DNA of 64,000 nucleotides from Desulfobacula sp. (lineage in GTDB: Bacteria; Desulfobacterota; Desulfobacteria; Desulfobacterales; Desulfobacteraceae): assembly GCA_023701135.1 (NCBI GenBank), contig JAMPXP010000003.1, positions 1-64,000 on the forward strand. The letters run 5' to 3'. Below the pieces are notes generated by a model, which saw only the letters and a list, made by a program, of their open reading frames with translations, had not been told where the DNA came from and searched no databases. A program made the translations under genes and the position numbers. Positions 1-8,907 of this stretch are shown here, piece after piece; position 1 is the first letter of the stretch; the number at the start of each line of letters is the position of its first letter.

Positions 1-93
1 CCGCTTATAACCCTGTTCTCTTAGGCGGATAACCTGATTCCTGATTTCCTGTTGAGCATCTGTGCCCAGTTTGCGTGCGTCTGTTTTTTCCAT
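1..93 (-). CDS. IS630-type transposase, N-terminal fragment (cut by window edge)
   Basis: Thirty-one codons open from an ATG at 93-91 and run off the left edge. The peptide starts MEKTDARKLG and continues into a charged helical stretch (residues 14-31) that resembles the N-terminal helix-turn-helix of IS630/Tc1-mariner-type transposases. The start lies only 37 bases beyond the stop of the nitroreductase gene, so the element's terminal inverted repeat should lie in 94-130 or reach into that gene. Family assignment comes from recognition of this short stretch only; the DDE catalytic part is outside the window, so intactness cannot be judged. Confidence 0.55.
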   Translation of the reverse strand, partial: MEKTDARKLGTDAQQEIRNQVIRLREQGYKR

Positions 94-130
94 GAACCAC
101 TATAACAAATTACTACTTTTATGTCACGTA

Positions 131-673
131 TTATTTTGCCGTGTTAATAGTAGGGTATGCATTGAAAAAAAATTTATGAAACGGCAAAGAATCTTTTGAA
201 TGGAATTTTTTGGTTTCATCCGGGTATCCCAGGGCTATTATGGATTCAATCTTTATAGTATTGGGAATATTCAACAGATCTTTAACATAGGTATCGGCAC
301 AGATATTGCTGTCATGGTCCCTTTTCCGGATTTGTATCCAGCAACTGCCCAGGCCGATATCATGGGCGGCAAGATGAATGAAGATGGAAGCAATCGATGC
401 ATCCTCAACCCAGACATCAGTTTTAGATGCATCTGCACAGACAACAATCCCCAGGGGAGCGTCCTTTAGAAAGCTAGCCCCATGGGGTTTGGCTTTGGAA
501 AGTTTTTCAAGAAGGCCCCGGTCATCTATGATGATGAACTGCCAGGGGTTCAAGCCCCTTGACGAAGGGGATCGAAGGGCTGCCTCCATCAGGATATCTA
601 TTTTTTCTTTTTCAATGGGCTGATCTTTGAATTTTCTGATGCTTCTTCTGGTTGAGATTAAATCTAAAAACAT
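131..673 (-). CDS. Nitroreductase family protein (FMN-dependent NAD(P)H oxidoreductase)
   Basis: 180 residues with the usual opening of the nitroreductase superfamily: a helix followed by RRSIRKF (residues 9-15, FMN phosphate-binding arginines), PSSRGLNPWQF (36-46), and a later ALGYP motif (about 146-150) near the dimer interface. These enzymes reduce nitroaromatics, quinones or enones with FMN; the real substrate cannot be read from sequence. An AAGGGA Shine-Dalgarno sits in front of the ATG. It is the last gene of the leftward run; its stop lies 37 bases from the transposase start, but the C-terminus looks about natural in length. Confidence 0.85.
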   Translation of the reverse strand: MFLDLISTRRSIRKFKDQPIEKEKIDILMEAALRSPSSRGLNPWQFIIIDDRGLLEKLSKAKPHGASFLKDAPLGIVVCADASKTDVWVEDASIASIFIHLAAHDIGLGSCWIQIRKRDHDSNICADTYVKDLLNIPNTIKIESIIALGYPDETKKFHSKDSLPFHKFFFNAYPTINTAK

Positions 674-690
674 GGTGTTCCCTTTTTAGC

Positions 691-1086
691 TTAATGAAAA
701 CGGGTAATATTGATATTGCCCTTCATATTCAATTCATCAAATTTTTTCCTGAGAAATCGTTTTAACCTGTTGCGGGTCACAGGCCAGAGCAAGAGCAGGC
801 CCAGGATGTCGGTGATGAAACCGGGAGTGATCAATACCACTCCGGCAATGAAGATGATGACGGCATCTATCAATTCTTCAGCCGGCATAAGCCCCTGTTG
901 CAGGTTGGCCCTGAGTTTGACAAGGGTGTTCATCCCTTCAAGCCTTGCAAGCCAGGCCCCTAAGAAGCCCGAAATGATGACCAGCAGGATGGTATTGACT
1001 CCCCCCAGGACAGTCCCCACCTTGATCAGCAGGTAGAGTTCAACGACAGGGATCAGGGTAAAGCATAAAAATAATTTTAACAGCAT
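691..1086 (-). CDS. fxsA: FxsA family inner-membrane protein
   Basis: 131 residues. The N-terminal half has hydrophobic segments at about residues 3-22 and 27-46, with the FxsA hallmark of a short hydrophilic loop (PVVELYLLIKVGT, then the glycine-rich turn SGFLGAWLAR). A further hydrophobic pair lies at about 73-104, before a basic C-terminal tail rich in R/K. In E. coli FxsA is a cytoplasmic-membrane protein whose overproduction reduces F exclusion of phage T7; its normal role is unclear. GGGAG precedes the ATG. It follows lgt after 99 bases that carry a candidate promoter. Confidence 0.85.
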   Translation of the reverse strand: MLLKLFLCFTLIPVVELYLLIKVGTVLGGVNTILLVIISGFLGAWLARLEGMNTLVKLRANLQQGLMPAEELIDAVIIFIAGVVLITPGFITDILGLLLLWPVTRNRLKRFLRKKFDELNMKGNINITRFH

Positions 1087-1121
1087 GGATCTGCTCCCTA
1101 AAAATTTTAACAGTACAGAGA

Positions 1122-1148
1122 CTATTATGCCTGAACCGGATTTGTCAA
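1122..1148 (-). promoter_or_regulatory. Candidate promoter for fxsA
   Basis: On the minus strand a perfect -35 TTGACA (1148-1143) is followed after 15 bases by TAATAG (1127-1122). The spacer is short for sigma-70. The site lies about 40 bases before the fxsA start, in the only sizeable gap between lgt and fxsA. Judged by eye. Confidence 0.35.
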
Positions 1149-1185
1149 GTTTTGCCCAGGGTCTCCTCTGAAGGAACGAATTGAA

Positions 1186-2010
1186 TCAATTTTTGCTTTT
1201 ATTCATGAACAGAATCAGGCTGCCGGCCCCAACCATGATGAGGCAGAGAACCTGGCCCATGGTCATAAAATAGATTACAAACTGCAAATGCTCGTCGGGC
1301 TCACGGAAAAATTCAATCAAAAACCGGATGAGTCCATAGCCGATGAGGTATAATCCCACCATCCGGTGCCGTAAGGCCTTTGCCCGACGAACCCACCAAA
1401 GGATACAAAACAGGACAATCCCTTCAAAAAAAGCCTCATACAGTTGGGACGGGTGGCGCAGGGTATGGGTCGGGTCCGAGGGGAAATACATTCCCCAGGG
1501 AAGAGAAGTGGCCCTGCCGTAAAGTTCTGAATTAAAAAAATTGCCCAATCTTCCAAAGGTATACCCAAGGGGTACGGCAGGGCAGAGGAGGTCGGAGAAT
1601 TCACCGAGATGGAGTTTGTTTTTCCGGGCAAAATAATATACAGCAGCCGTCACGCCGATGAGTCCACCATGATAGGACATTCCTGCAATGCCAGTAAAGG
1701 CAAATCCATTGGTAAAGGTGAAAGGGAGAAAAATACGCAAAGGGTGGTCAAGATAATAGTGAAGGTCATAGAAGACCACATATCCGAGCCTGCCACCCAG
1801 GAGAACGCCTGCGGCAGCCCATACGAGAAAATCATCCAGATGACGGATATCAATGGAAAACGCTTCAGTCTTCAGCCGGAATTTTATGAGAAAATAAAAG
1901 GTAACAAAGGCCAGAACGTACATGAGACTGTAATAGCGGATGCCAAAGCCGTTGAACTCTATCAGAAAGGGGCTGATGTGATAGGGCAGTTCATTCCAGA
2001 AACGCATCAT
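1186..2010 (-). CDS. lgt: Prolipoprotein diacylglyceryl transferase
   Basis: 274 residues, a multi-pass inner-membrane enzyme that transfers diacylglycerol from phosphatidylglycerol to the lipobox cysteine of prolipoproteins. Family signatures are clear: YHGGLIGV (113-120), GRLGNFFNSELYGR (153-166) and a late GYGLIRFLIEFFRE segment. Length is normal. Its ATG overlaps the aat stop codon by four bases (ATGA), so translation is probably coupled to aat. The first two residues are both Met; the second ATG is an alternative start. Confidence 0.97.
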   Translation of the reverse strand: MMRFWNELPYHISPFLIEFNGFGIRYYSLMYVLAFVTFYFLIKFRLKTEAFSIDIRHLDDFLVWAAAGVLLGGRLGYVVFYDLHYYLDHPLRIFLPFTFTNGFAFTGIAGMSYHGGLIGVTAAVYYFARKNKLHLGEFSDLLCPAVPLGYTFGRLGNFFNSELYGRATSLPWGMYFPSDPTHTLRHPSQLYEAFFEGIVLFCILWWVRRAKALRHRMVGLYLIGYGLIRFLIEFFREPDEHLQFVIYFMTMGQVLCLIMVGAGSLILFMNKSKN

Positions 2011-2708
2011 GAAACACCAAGAGGGATACCCGGACCCCAGACGTTCCGGAGATCCGTTCGTTTGATGGATCGCTGAATGATATCCAGATATGTATTTCTG
2101 GAAATTTCCGTGGCCCCCATGCTGAGAAGGTGGTTTGTGGTGACCTGGCAGTCAATGAGGTCAAACCGGTGTTGCTCCAGGTGGCGGGCCAGGGCCGTGA
2201 GGGCCGTCTTTGAGGCATCATCTTCAAAGGAAAACATGGATTCACCAAAGAAAATTCCGCCCAGGCAGATGCCATAGAGGCCTCCCACCAGGCGGCCGTC
2301 TTTCCAGGTTTCAATGGAATGGGCATAACCGAGGTTATGCAGTTGAATATAGGCTTCGATCATTTCTTCCACCAGCCAGGTGCCGGCATATTCTTTCCGC
2401 CTTGGTTTTGCACAGGAAAGAATGGTTTCTTCAAAGGCATGATCCATGGTCAGGTTAAAAGTGTTTTTTTTTATGGTTTTTTTCAGGCTTCTTGAAACCT
2501 TGATATTTTCGGGAAAAAGAACCAGTCTGGGGTCCGGCGACCACCACAGGATGGGTTCATTTTCCGAAAACCAGGGGAATATGCCCTTTTCATAGGCCAG
2601 CAGGATCCTCTGGGCAGACAGATCCCCTCCGAAGCATAAAAGTCCGTCAGATCTTGCAAGCCAGGCAGGCGGAAAATCCAATCGTTCTGATAACCGGAAA
2701 AGGGGCAT
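2007..2708 (-). CDS. aat: Leucyl/phenylalanyl-tRNA--protein transferase
   Basis: 233 residues, full length. Aat adds Leu or Phe from charged tRNA to proteins with N-terminal Lys or Arg, making them N-degrons recognised by ClpS. Family landmarks are GIFPWFSENEPILWWSPDPR (about 43-62) and the GGLYGICLGGIFFGESMFS core (about 142-160) followed by the DCQV segment. The ATG follows the clpA stop with no gap, and the 3' end overlaps lgt by 4 bases. The order clpS-clpA-aat places substrate tagging, adaptor and unfoldase in one operon. Confidence 0.96.
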   Translation of the reverse strand: MPLFRLSERLDFPPAWLARSDGLLCFGGDLSAQRILLAYEKGIFPWFSENEPILWWSPDPRLVLFPENIKVSRSLKKTIKKNTFNLTMDHAFEETILSCAKPRRKEYAGTWLVEEMIEAYIQLHNLGYAHSIETWKDGRLVGGLYGICLGGIFFGESMFSFEDDASKTALTALARHLEQHRFDLIDCQVTTNHLLSMGATEISRNTYLDIIQRSIKRTDLRNVWGPGIPLGVS

Positions 2709-4967
2709 TCAGCTCTTAAAGACAAAACTCAATTTATGATTCCGCATGCCAATGGAAACTTGCCCGCCTTTTTCCAGGCTGCCAAAGAGAATTTCGTCCG
2801 TGAGCCTGTCTTTTATCCGGGTCTGGATAATCCTTGCCAGGGGTCTTGCCCCGAATTTCGGATCATACCCTTCTTTTGCCAGATAGGATCGAACCTTATC
2901 CGAATAGGTCAGCTTGATGTTTTTGGCCTTGAGCATGGATTCCAGTTCTTTCATATTCTTATCCACAATCATGCCCATGACCTTGGTGGATAAATGGTTA
3001 AACTGGACAATACCGTCCAGCCGGTTTCTAAATTCAGGGCTGAAGGCCTTTTCAACGGCTTTCATGCCTTTAAAGTCGACATCGGCGGACTGGGGTCCGA
3101 ATCCGATGCTGTTCGTGCTCATTTCCCTGGCCCCGGCATTGGAAGTCATGATGAGGATGACATTTCTAAAATCTGCGGACTTGCCGTTGTTGTCGGTCAA
3201 GGTGGCATAGTCCATGACCTGAAGCAGGATATTGTAAAGGTCCATATGGGCTTTTTCAATTTCATCCAAAAGAAGTACACTGTGGGGATGTTTGCGGATG
3301 CTGTCCGTCAGAATTCCACCCTGGTCAAATCCCACATATCCCGGCGGGGCTCCGATAAGCCTTGAGACGGAATGCTTTTCCATGTATTCGCTCATGTCGA
3401 ATCTTAAAAATTCAATTCCCATATGATGGGCCAGTTGCTTTGCAACCTCGGTTTTCCCCACCCCGGTCGGTCCCATGAACAAAAAGGACCCAATGGGCCG
3501 TTCGGGAGCAGAGAGGCCGGCTCTTGATCGCTTGATGGAAGTGGTCAGCATGTCAATGGCATTGTCCTGGCCGAAGATGACGTTTAACAGCTTCTTGGGC
3601 AGGGATTCCAGATTTGCCTTGTCCGTTGATGTCACATTGGTGACTGGAACCTTGGCGATCTTTGCCACAATTCCTTCAATATCGGTAAGGGTGACGGCTT
3701 CCTGGTTCTTGTTGCCTTTTAGCCGGAGATAGGCACCGGTTTCATCAATCACATCAATGGCCTTGTCCGGCAAAAGGCGGTCATTGATATATTTGTCGGA
3801 AAGATAGGCTGCCGCTTCAATGATTTCGGCAGGGTAGGTCAGGCCGTGGTGTTTTTCATAATAGGGTTTGAGCCCGGTCAGGATTTGAGTGGTTTCTTCC
3901 ACTGAGGGTTCCGATACTTCAATCTTTTCAAACCGCCGTGAAAAGGCCCGGTCTTTTTCAAAATGATTTTTGTATTCTTCATAGGTGGTTGTGCCGATAC
4001 ATTTGATATCCCCTGAAGAAAGGGCGGGTTTTAATATATTGGACGCATCCATGGAGCCGCTGGTGGTGGCGCCGGCACCCACCACCGTATGGATTTCATC
4101 AATTACCAGCAGGGCGTTTTCTTTGGATTCCAGGGCAACGATGACATCCTTCAGCCGCTGTTCAAAATCCCCCCGGTATTTTGTTCCAGCCAGGAGGGCA
4201 CCCATATCAAGGGAAAAAAGTTCACAGTTTTCCAGAAGGTCCGGAACTTGTTTGTTTTTTATTTTTAAGGCAAGGCCTTCAGCAATGGCGGTTTTCCCCA
4301 CTCCCGGATCTCCCACAAGGATGGGATTGTTTTTTCGTCTGCGGCAGAGGACCTGCATGACCCTGTCCAGCTCATTGAGCCTTCCGATCAGCGGGTCGAT
4401 TTTGTTTTCTTCCGCCTTTTGCAGAAGATTGGTGGTGAAGGCCTCCAGAGGATCTTTCTTTTTGAGCCGTTTTGTTTTCATGTCCGCTTGTCTGAACATA
4501 TTCTGGGAAGGGTCCAGGGGTTCCATGTCTTTTTTTTCATGGTCGGCCGCATGGGAAATGTATTTTAATACATCCAGGCGGGTGATCCCTTCCGACTCAA
4601 GATAAAAGGCCGCATGGGAGTCTTTTTCCTGGAAGATGGAGGCAAGAATATCTCCAAGATTGACCTCGGTCTTTTCAGCCGATCTGGCCTGGTTGATGGC
4701 CCGTTGAATCATGCGCTGAAAACCGATGGTCTGCTGCAGGACATATTCTTCTTTGGAATCTATCTTGGTCAGTTTTTCTTCAAAGAATTTTTCCAGCTCT
4801 TCTTTTATCTGTTCCGGGTTGCCCCCGCATTTTTCAATGGTTTCAACACCGGTCTCATGGTTAAGGATTGCATAAAGAACGTGTTCAACACACACATATT
4901 CATGCCTTCTCTTTTTTGCCTCTCTGACGGCAAAACCGAGAGCGGTGCTAAGTTCTTTGCTGATCAT
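2709..4967 (-). CDS. clpA: ATP-dependent Clp protease ATP-binding subunit ClpA
   Basis: 752 residues, typical for ClpA: N-terminal Clp_N repeat domain (about 1-140, ClpS docking), AAA+ D1 with Walker A GDPGVGKT (219-226) and Walker B LLVIDEIH, then AAA+ D2 with GPTGVGKT and VLLLDEIEKAH. The loop NSIGFGPQ after the D2 sensor region is the IGF/L loop that docks on ClpP. ClpA unfolds substrates and threads them into ClpP; no clpP is present in the window. It starts 3 bases after clpS, with an AGGAG Shine-Dalgarno lying across the clpS stop. Confidence 0.97.
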   Translation of the reverse strand: MISKELSTALGFAVREAKKRRHEYVCVEHVLYAILNHETGVETIEKCGGNPEQIKEELEKFFEEKLTKIDSKEEYVLQQTIGFQRMIQRAINQARSAEKTEVNLGDILASIFQEKDSHAAFYLESEGITRLDVLKYISHAADHEKKDMEPLDPSQNMFRQADMKTKRLKKKDPLEAFTTNLLQKAEENKIDPLIGRLNELDRVMQVLCRRRKNNPILVGDPGVGKTAIAEGLALKIKNKQVPDLLENCELFSLDMGALLAGTKYRGDFEQRLKDVIVALESKENALLVIDEIHTVVGAGATTSGSMDASNILKPALSSGDIKCIGTTTYEEYKNHFEKDRAFSRRFEKIEVSEPSVEETTQILTGLKPYYEKHHGLTYPAEIIEAAAYLSDKYINDRLLPDKAIDVIDETGAYLRLKGNKNQEAVTLTDIEGIVAKIAKVPVTNVTSTDKANLESLPKKLLNVIFGQDNAIDMLTTSIKRSRAGLSAPERPIGSFLFMGPTGVGKTEVAKQLAHHMGIEFLRFDMSEYMEKHSVSRLIGAPPGYVGFDQGGILTDSIRKHPHSVLLLDEIEKAHMDLYNILLQVMDYATLTDNNGKSADFRNVILIMTSNAGAREMSTNSIGFGPQSADVDFKGMKAVEKAFSPEFRNRLDGIVQFNHLSTKVMGMIVDKNMKELESMLKAKNIKLTYSDKVRSYLAKEGYDPKFGARPLARIIQTRIKDRLTDEILFGSLEKGGQVSIGMRNHKLSFVFKS

Positions 4968-4970
4968 ACC

Positions 4971-5279
4971 TTACTCCTTTTCCATTGTGCTCTTTAAAGG
5001 AAACCCTTTGCTGCTTGCCAGATGATGGACTGTCTCAACTTTTGTTTCCGCTATTTCCCGGGGATAAATCCCACAGATTTCTTTTCCTTTATGATGTACA
5101 TTAAGCATTATTTGAGTTGCTTTTTCAAGTGATTTTCCAAAAACGGTCAATAGAATCTCCACCACAAACTCCATGGTGGTATAATCGTCATTATGCAGAA
5201 TGACTTTATACATGGGCGGCAGATCATTTTTTGATTTTATCGAATCGCCTGTTTTTATTTTAGAATCTGTTGATGTCAT
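4971..5279 (-). CDS. clpS: ClpS adaptor protein
   Basis: 102 residues. The core matches ClpS: YKVILHNDDYTTMEFVV (about 24-40, the Asn-Asp-Asp pocket that holds the N-degron alpha-amino group) and a later HHKGKEICGIY segment that contacts ClpA. ClpS captures proteins with N-terminal Leu, Phe, Tyr or Trp and hands them to ClpA. The gene sits 6 bases after secA and 3 before clpA, so it is probably co-transcribed with secA, which is less common than clpS-clpA alone. Confidence 0.97.
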   Translation of the reverse strand: MTSTDSKIKTGDSIKSKNDLPPMYKVILHNDDYTTMEFVVEILLTVFGKSLEKATQIMLNVHHKGKEICGIYPREIAETKVETVHHLASSKGFPLKSTMEKE

Positions 5280-5285
5280 GGATTC

Positions 5286-7808
5286 CTAAACCCCACAGCA
5301 TTTCTTATACTTTTTCCCACTTCCACAGGGGCAGGGATCATTTCTTTGTACTTTTTGGGATGACCGCTTGATCGGCTTTTTAATGCTTGACCCGTCGGAA
5401 TGGGAAAAGGTCAGGTTCTGTTGCTCCTTCTTTTTCAGATTATCCACCTGGGACGGGCTTGAAATCTGAATTTTGAACAAAATTTCAACAATTTCATCCT
5501 TGACTCTTTCCATAAGTCCCTGAAACATGTCAAACCCTTCTTTCCTGTAAATCCGCAAAGGGTCCTGTTGAGCATATCCCCTCAGACCGATCCCTTCTTT
5601 TAAATGGTCCATGGATAAAAGATGTTCCTTCCACCTCGTATCCACCGTCTGGAGAACGATATGTCTTTCGATTTCCCTTGTGATGCCTTCACCAAAGGCT
5701 GCTTCTCTTTGATCGTAAACGGTTTTTAAGTTTTCAAATAAGAATTCGGACAGCTTTTGGGCAGAGTCTCGGGGTATGGAAGGGCTTTCAAAATCAGGGC
5801 TGTAATTGAAGATCTGCCGGAATCTGTTTCCAAGACCCTCCAGGTCCCATTGAGGGGTGGGGGTTTTTTCCGGTGCAAATTCATCCACCAGATCATAGAC
5901 TTTGTCTTCCATCATTTCAAAGACCAAAGGTTTGAGGCTTTCTTCCACCAAAGCCTTGCGCCGCTGCTGATAGATGACCTCCCTTTGCTGGTTCATGACA
6001 TCATCATATTCCAGCAGATGTTTTCTGATTTCAAAATTGTGGCCTTCAACCTTTGACTGGGCGTTTTCTATGGCTTTGCTGATAAACCGGTGCTCAATAT
6101 GTTCCCCTTCTTCAATTCCCAGTTTATCCATGACGGCATGGATTCTGTCCCCGCCGAAAATCCTCAACAGATCGTCTTCCAGGGAAAGATAGAATCTTGA
6201 AGAACCCGGGTCTCCCTGCCTGCCGGAGCGGCCCCTAAGCTGGTTGTCGATGCGCCTGGATTCATGCCGCGAGGTCCCGAGGATATGAAGGCCGCCCAGT
6301 TCGATGACGCCTTCCCCCAGGACGATATCCGTCCCCCGTCCAGCCATATTGGTGGAGATGGTCACCGCACCCTTTTGCCCAGCGTTGGCGACGATTTCAG
6401 CTTCCGCCTCATGGTGCTTGGCATTTAAGACGGTGTGGGGGATGCCTTTTTTCTTGAGTTTCTCACTCATATCTTCGGACACGTCAATGGATATGGTTCC
6501 CACCAGAACAGGCTGTCCTTTTTTATGAAGGCGGATGATCTCCTGAATGGCGGCGTCATATTTTTCTTTTTTCGTCTTATAGATCAGATCCGGATAATCC
6601 ATGCGGATCATTTTTTTATGGGTAGGGATGGCAAGAACATCAAGGTTATAGATCTTCTTGAATTCAGGCGCCTCGGTCAGGGCCGTTCCGGTCATGCCGG
6701 ACAATTTATCGTACATCCTGAAATAGTTCTGGAAGGTGATGGTGGCAAGGGTCTGATTTTCATTTTCAATTTTTACGTTTTCTTTTGCCTCAAGGGCCTG
6801 GTGGAGCCCTTCGCTATATCGTCTCCCGGTCATGAGGCGGCCGGTGAATTCATCCACAATGACCACCTGGTTGTTCTGGACAATATAATCCGTGTCCCGT
6901 TTGAATACCGTGTGGGCCTTTAAGGCCTGGTTTAAATGATGCAGGATTTCGATATTGGCGGGGTCATAGAGGTTTTCAATGTTTAAAAGGGTTTCCCCCT
7001 TGGCCACTCCGGCTTCTGTTAAGGCCACGGATTTGGATTCCTCATCAAGGGTATAATCCGTGTCTTTTGTAAAGGCCGGGATAATGGTATTGACCATGGT
7101 GTAAAGATGGGTTGATTTTTCAGCAGGGCCTGAAATGATCAAAGGCGTTCTGGCTTCATCGATCAAAATACTGTCCACTTCGTCGACAATGGCAAAATTG
7201 AGTTCTTTCTGGGCAAGGGAATCTTTATCAAATTTCATATTATCCCTTAAATAATCAAATCCGAACTCATTGTTTGTGCCATAGGTGATATCTCTGGCAT
7301 AGGCTATTTTTCTTTCCTGATCCGTCATATCATGGAGGATCACACCCACTTCCAGTCCAAGGAAATGATAGATCTTAGACATCCATTCGGCATCTCGCTT
7401 GGCCAGGTAATCGTTGACCGTTACGATATGGACCCCTTTGCCTGTTAAGGCATTCAGATAGGCGGGAAGGGTGGACATCAAGGTCTTGCCTTCACCGGTC
7501 TTCATTTCAGCGATGGTGCCGTTATGAAGGGCAATGCCGCCGATCAGTTGAACGTCAAAATGGCGCAGTCCAAGGGTTCTGACCGAGGCTTCCCGGACAA
7601 GGGCAAAGGCGGAAGGCAATAATCCATCAAGAGATTCACCATTACTCAATTGCTCCTTGAATTCCAATGTTTTTTGCCGCATTTGTTCATCTGATAACAA
7701 TTTTATCTGAGGTTCTGCTGCATTGATTTCCTGGACGATAGGCTGAAGTTTTTTTAAAATCCGGTCGTTGCTGGTACCAAATATCTTAGTGAGAAAATTC
7801 AAGACCAT
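5286..7808 (-). CDS. secA: Protein translocase ATPase SecA
   Basis: 840 residues from the ATG at 7808-7806. This start has an AGGTGG Shine-Dalgarno 8 bases upstream; an in-frame GTG at 7820 would add four residues but has no ribosome site. SecA drives post-translational export through SecYEG. Visible are Walker [28 protein letters not shown], the preprotein cross-linking region, GRGTDI and [10 protein letters not shown] of the second nucleotide-binding fold, the IRD/HSD helices, and a C-terminal zinc tail [15 protein letters not shown] that binds SecB and lipids. clpS follows after 6 bases. Confidence 0.98.
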   Translation of the reverse strand: MVLNFLTKIFGTSNDRILKKLQPIVQEINAAEPQIKLLSDEQMRQKTLEFKEQLSNGESLDGLLPSAFALVREASVRTLGLRHFDVQLIGGIALHNGTIAEMKTGEGKTLMSTLPAYLNALTGKGVHIVTVNDYLAKRDAEWMSKIYHFLGLEVGVILHDMTDQERKIAYARDITYGTNNEFGFDYLRDNMKFDKDSLAQKELNFAIVDEVDSILIDEARTPLIISGPAEKSTHLYTMVNTIIPAFTKDTDYTLDEESKSVALTEAGVAKGETLLNIENLYDPANIEILHHLNQALKAHTVFKRDTDYIVQNNQVVIVDEFTGRLMTGRRYSEGLHQALEAKENVKIENENQTLATITFQNYFRMYDKLSGMTGTALTEAPEFKKIYNLDVLAIPTHKKMIRMDYPDLIYKTKKEKYDAAIQEIIRLHKKGQPVLVGTISIDVSEDMSEKLKKKGIPHTVLNAKHHEAEAEIVANAGQKGAVTISTNMAGRGTDIVLGEGVIELGGLHILGTSRHESRRIDNQLRGRSGRQGDPGSSRFYLSLEDDLLRIFGGDRIHAVMDKLGIEEGEHIEHRFISKAIENAQSKVEGHNFEIRKHLLEYDDVMNQQREVIYQQRRKALVEESLKPLVFEMMEDKVYDLVDEFAPEKTPTPQWDLEGLGNRFRQIFNYSPDFESPSIPRDSAQKLSEFLFENLKTVYDQREAAFGEGITREIERHIVLQTVDTRWKEHLLSMDHLKEGIGLRGYAQQDPLRIYRKEGFDMFQGLMERVKDEIVEILFKIQISSPSQVDNLKKKEQQNLTFSHSDGSSIKKPIKRSSQKVQRNDPCPCGSGKKYKKCCGV

Positions 7809-7856
7809 GGGTTGGGCCACCTATTTTTTTTTAAACAAGGTTAATAATTCAAGACA

Positions 7857-7885
7857 AACATATAAGCATTAATCATATAAATCAA
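7857..7885 (-). promoter_or_regulatory. Candidate promoter for the secA-clpS-clpA-aat-lgt run
   Basis: On the minus strand TTGATT (7885-7880), a 17-base spacer and TATGTT (7862-7857) stand in the A+T-rich gap between the M23 gene and secA, about 50 bases before the secA ATG. Both hexamers deviate from consensus. Confidence 0.4.
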
Positions 7886-7931
7886 AATAAAAAATTATAA
7901 AATGGATTTGAAAAAATAAGGATAAGAGAAT

Positions 7932-8858
7932 TTAGTCTAGAATATATTTCAATGGATTAACAGGTGTTCCATTGATTAAAACTTCGTAGTGCAGATGGGG
8001 TCCGGTGCTTCTTCCGGTATTGCCGACAAGTCCGATCACATCCCCTCTTTTGACCTCTTGCCCCGGATTCACCAGGATTTCTTTTAAATGACCGTATTTG
8101 GTTGAACGCCCATGGTCGTGATCAATGATCACAAGATTCCCGATATAGACTTTTTCAGCAGCAGTGGCGACCCGGCCATTTGCCGGTGCAATAATTTTTG
8201 TGCCCGGAGCATTGGAGATATCTATTCCTGAATGGAATTCCTGTTGTCCTGTGAAAGGGGATACCCTGCTCCCGAAGCCTGAGGTCACCCAACCGTTCAC
8301 CGGCCTGATGGAGGGGGTGGCCGCCAAAAGGTTTCTTTTTTGTTCTAGCTGCTTTATCAATTGTTTAAAATCAAGGGCGTTTTTTTCAACGGCAACCTTT
8401 GTCTGGGCAACCTGCTGATGCATTTCACGGATTAGGCCGCTGTGTCGTTGTGCCAAAGGAAGATCCGGGTCCAGGGTATTGGTGGGGATACTGCCGATCC
8501 CGATCAAACCGCTGGAATTGCTGGTTTGTTTGATATCTGCAATCAGCCTGACCTTATCCTCAAATTTTGAGAGATTGTCCACCAGTTTTTTTAATCCTTC
8601 TATTTCCTCGGCAAAACGCTGGATCTGCTTTCTCTGGGTTCTGATTTCGCCGGTTAACGAGTGAACCGTATCATCAAAATCACCATTTATGGATAATGAA
8701 CGCTTCAATTTGACGTAATCGTATCCGATATAGGAAACCCCGAGAATTGAAAAACCCATAAAAATAAACAAAGAGATCCATAGAGCCCTGTGAATCGACA
8801 ATTCCCGGATATCAGAGGACATGCCTGAATGATAATATATTTTAACTCTATTTCTCAT
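7932..8858 (-). CDS. Membrane-anchored M23 (LytM-type) metallopeptidase
   Basis: 308 residues: a short cytoplasmic tail, one membrane segment (about 26-47), a coiled coil (about 65-110 and 140-180), and a C-terminal M23 peptidase domain (about 188-305). Zinc ligands are present: H209 and D213 (HSGID) and H290 in GPHLHYE, with H288 as the catalytic partner. The domain is therefore likely active, unlike EnvC-type activators. It should cleave peptidoglycan cross-bridges in the periplasm during growth or division. It lies between argC and secA, 49 bases after argC; functional coupling to either is not evident. Confidence 0.9.
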   Translation of the reverse strand: MRNRVKIYYHSGMSSDIRELSIHRALWISLFIFMGFSILGVSYIGYDYVKLKRSLSINGDFDDTVHSLTGEIRTQRKQIQRFAEEIEGLKKLVDNLSKFEDKVRLIADIKQTSNSSGLIGIGSIPTNTLDPDLPLAQRHSGLIREMHQQVAQTKVAVEKNALDFKQLIKQLEQKRNLLAATPSIRPVNGWVTSGFGSRVSPFTGQQEFHSGIDISNAPGTKIIAPANGRVATAAEKVYIGNLVIIDHDHGRSTKYGHLKEILVNPGQEVKRGDVIGLVGNTGRSTGPHLHYEVLINGTPVNPLKYILD

Positions 8859-8907
8859 TGTTTCTTTTTTTATTCAGATATTCCCTGTCTGTCAAGCATA
8901 ATATTCA

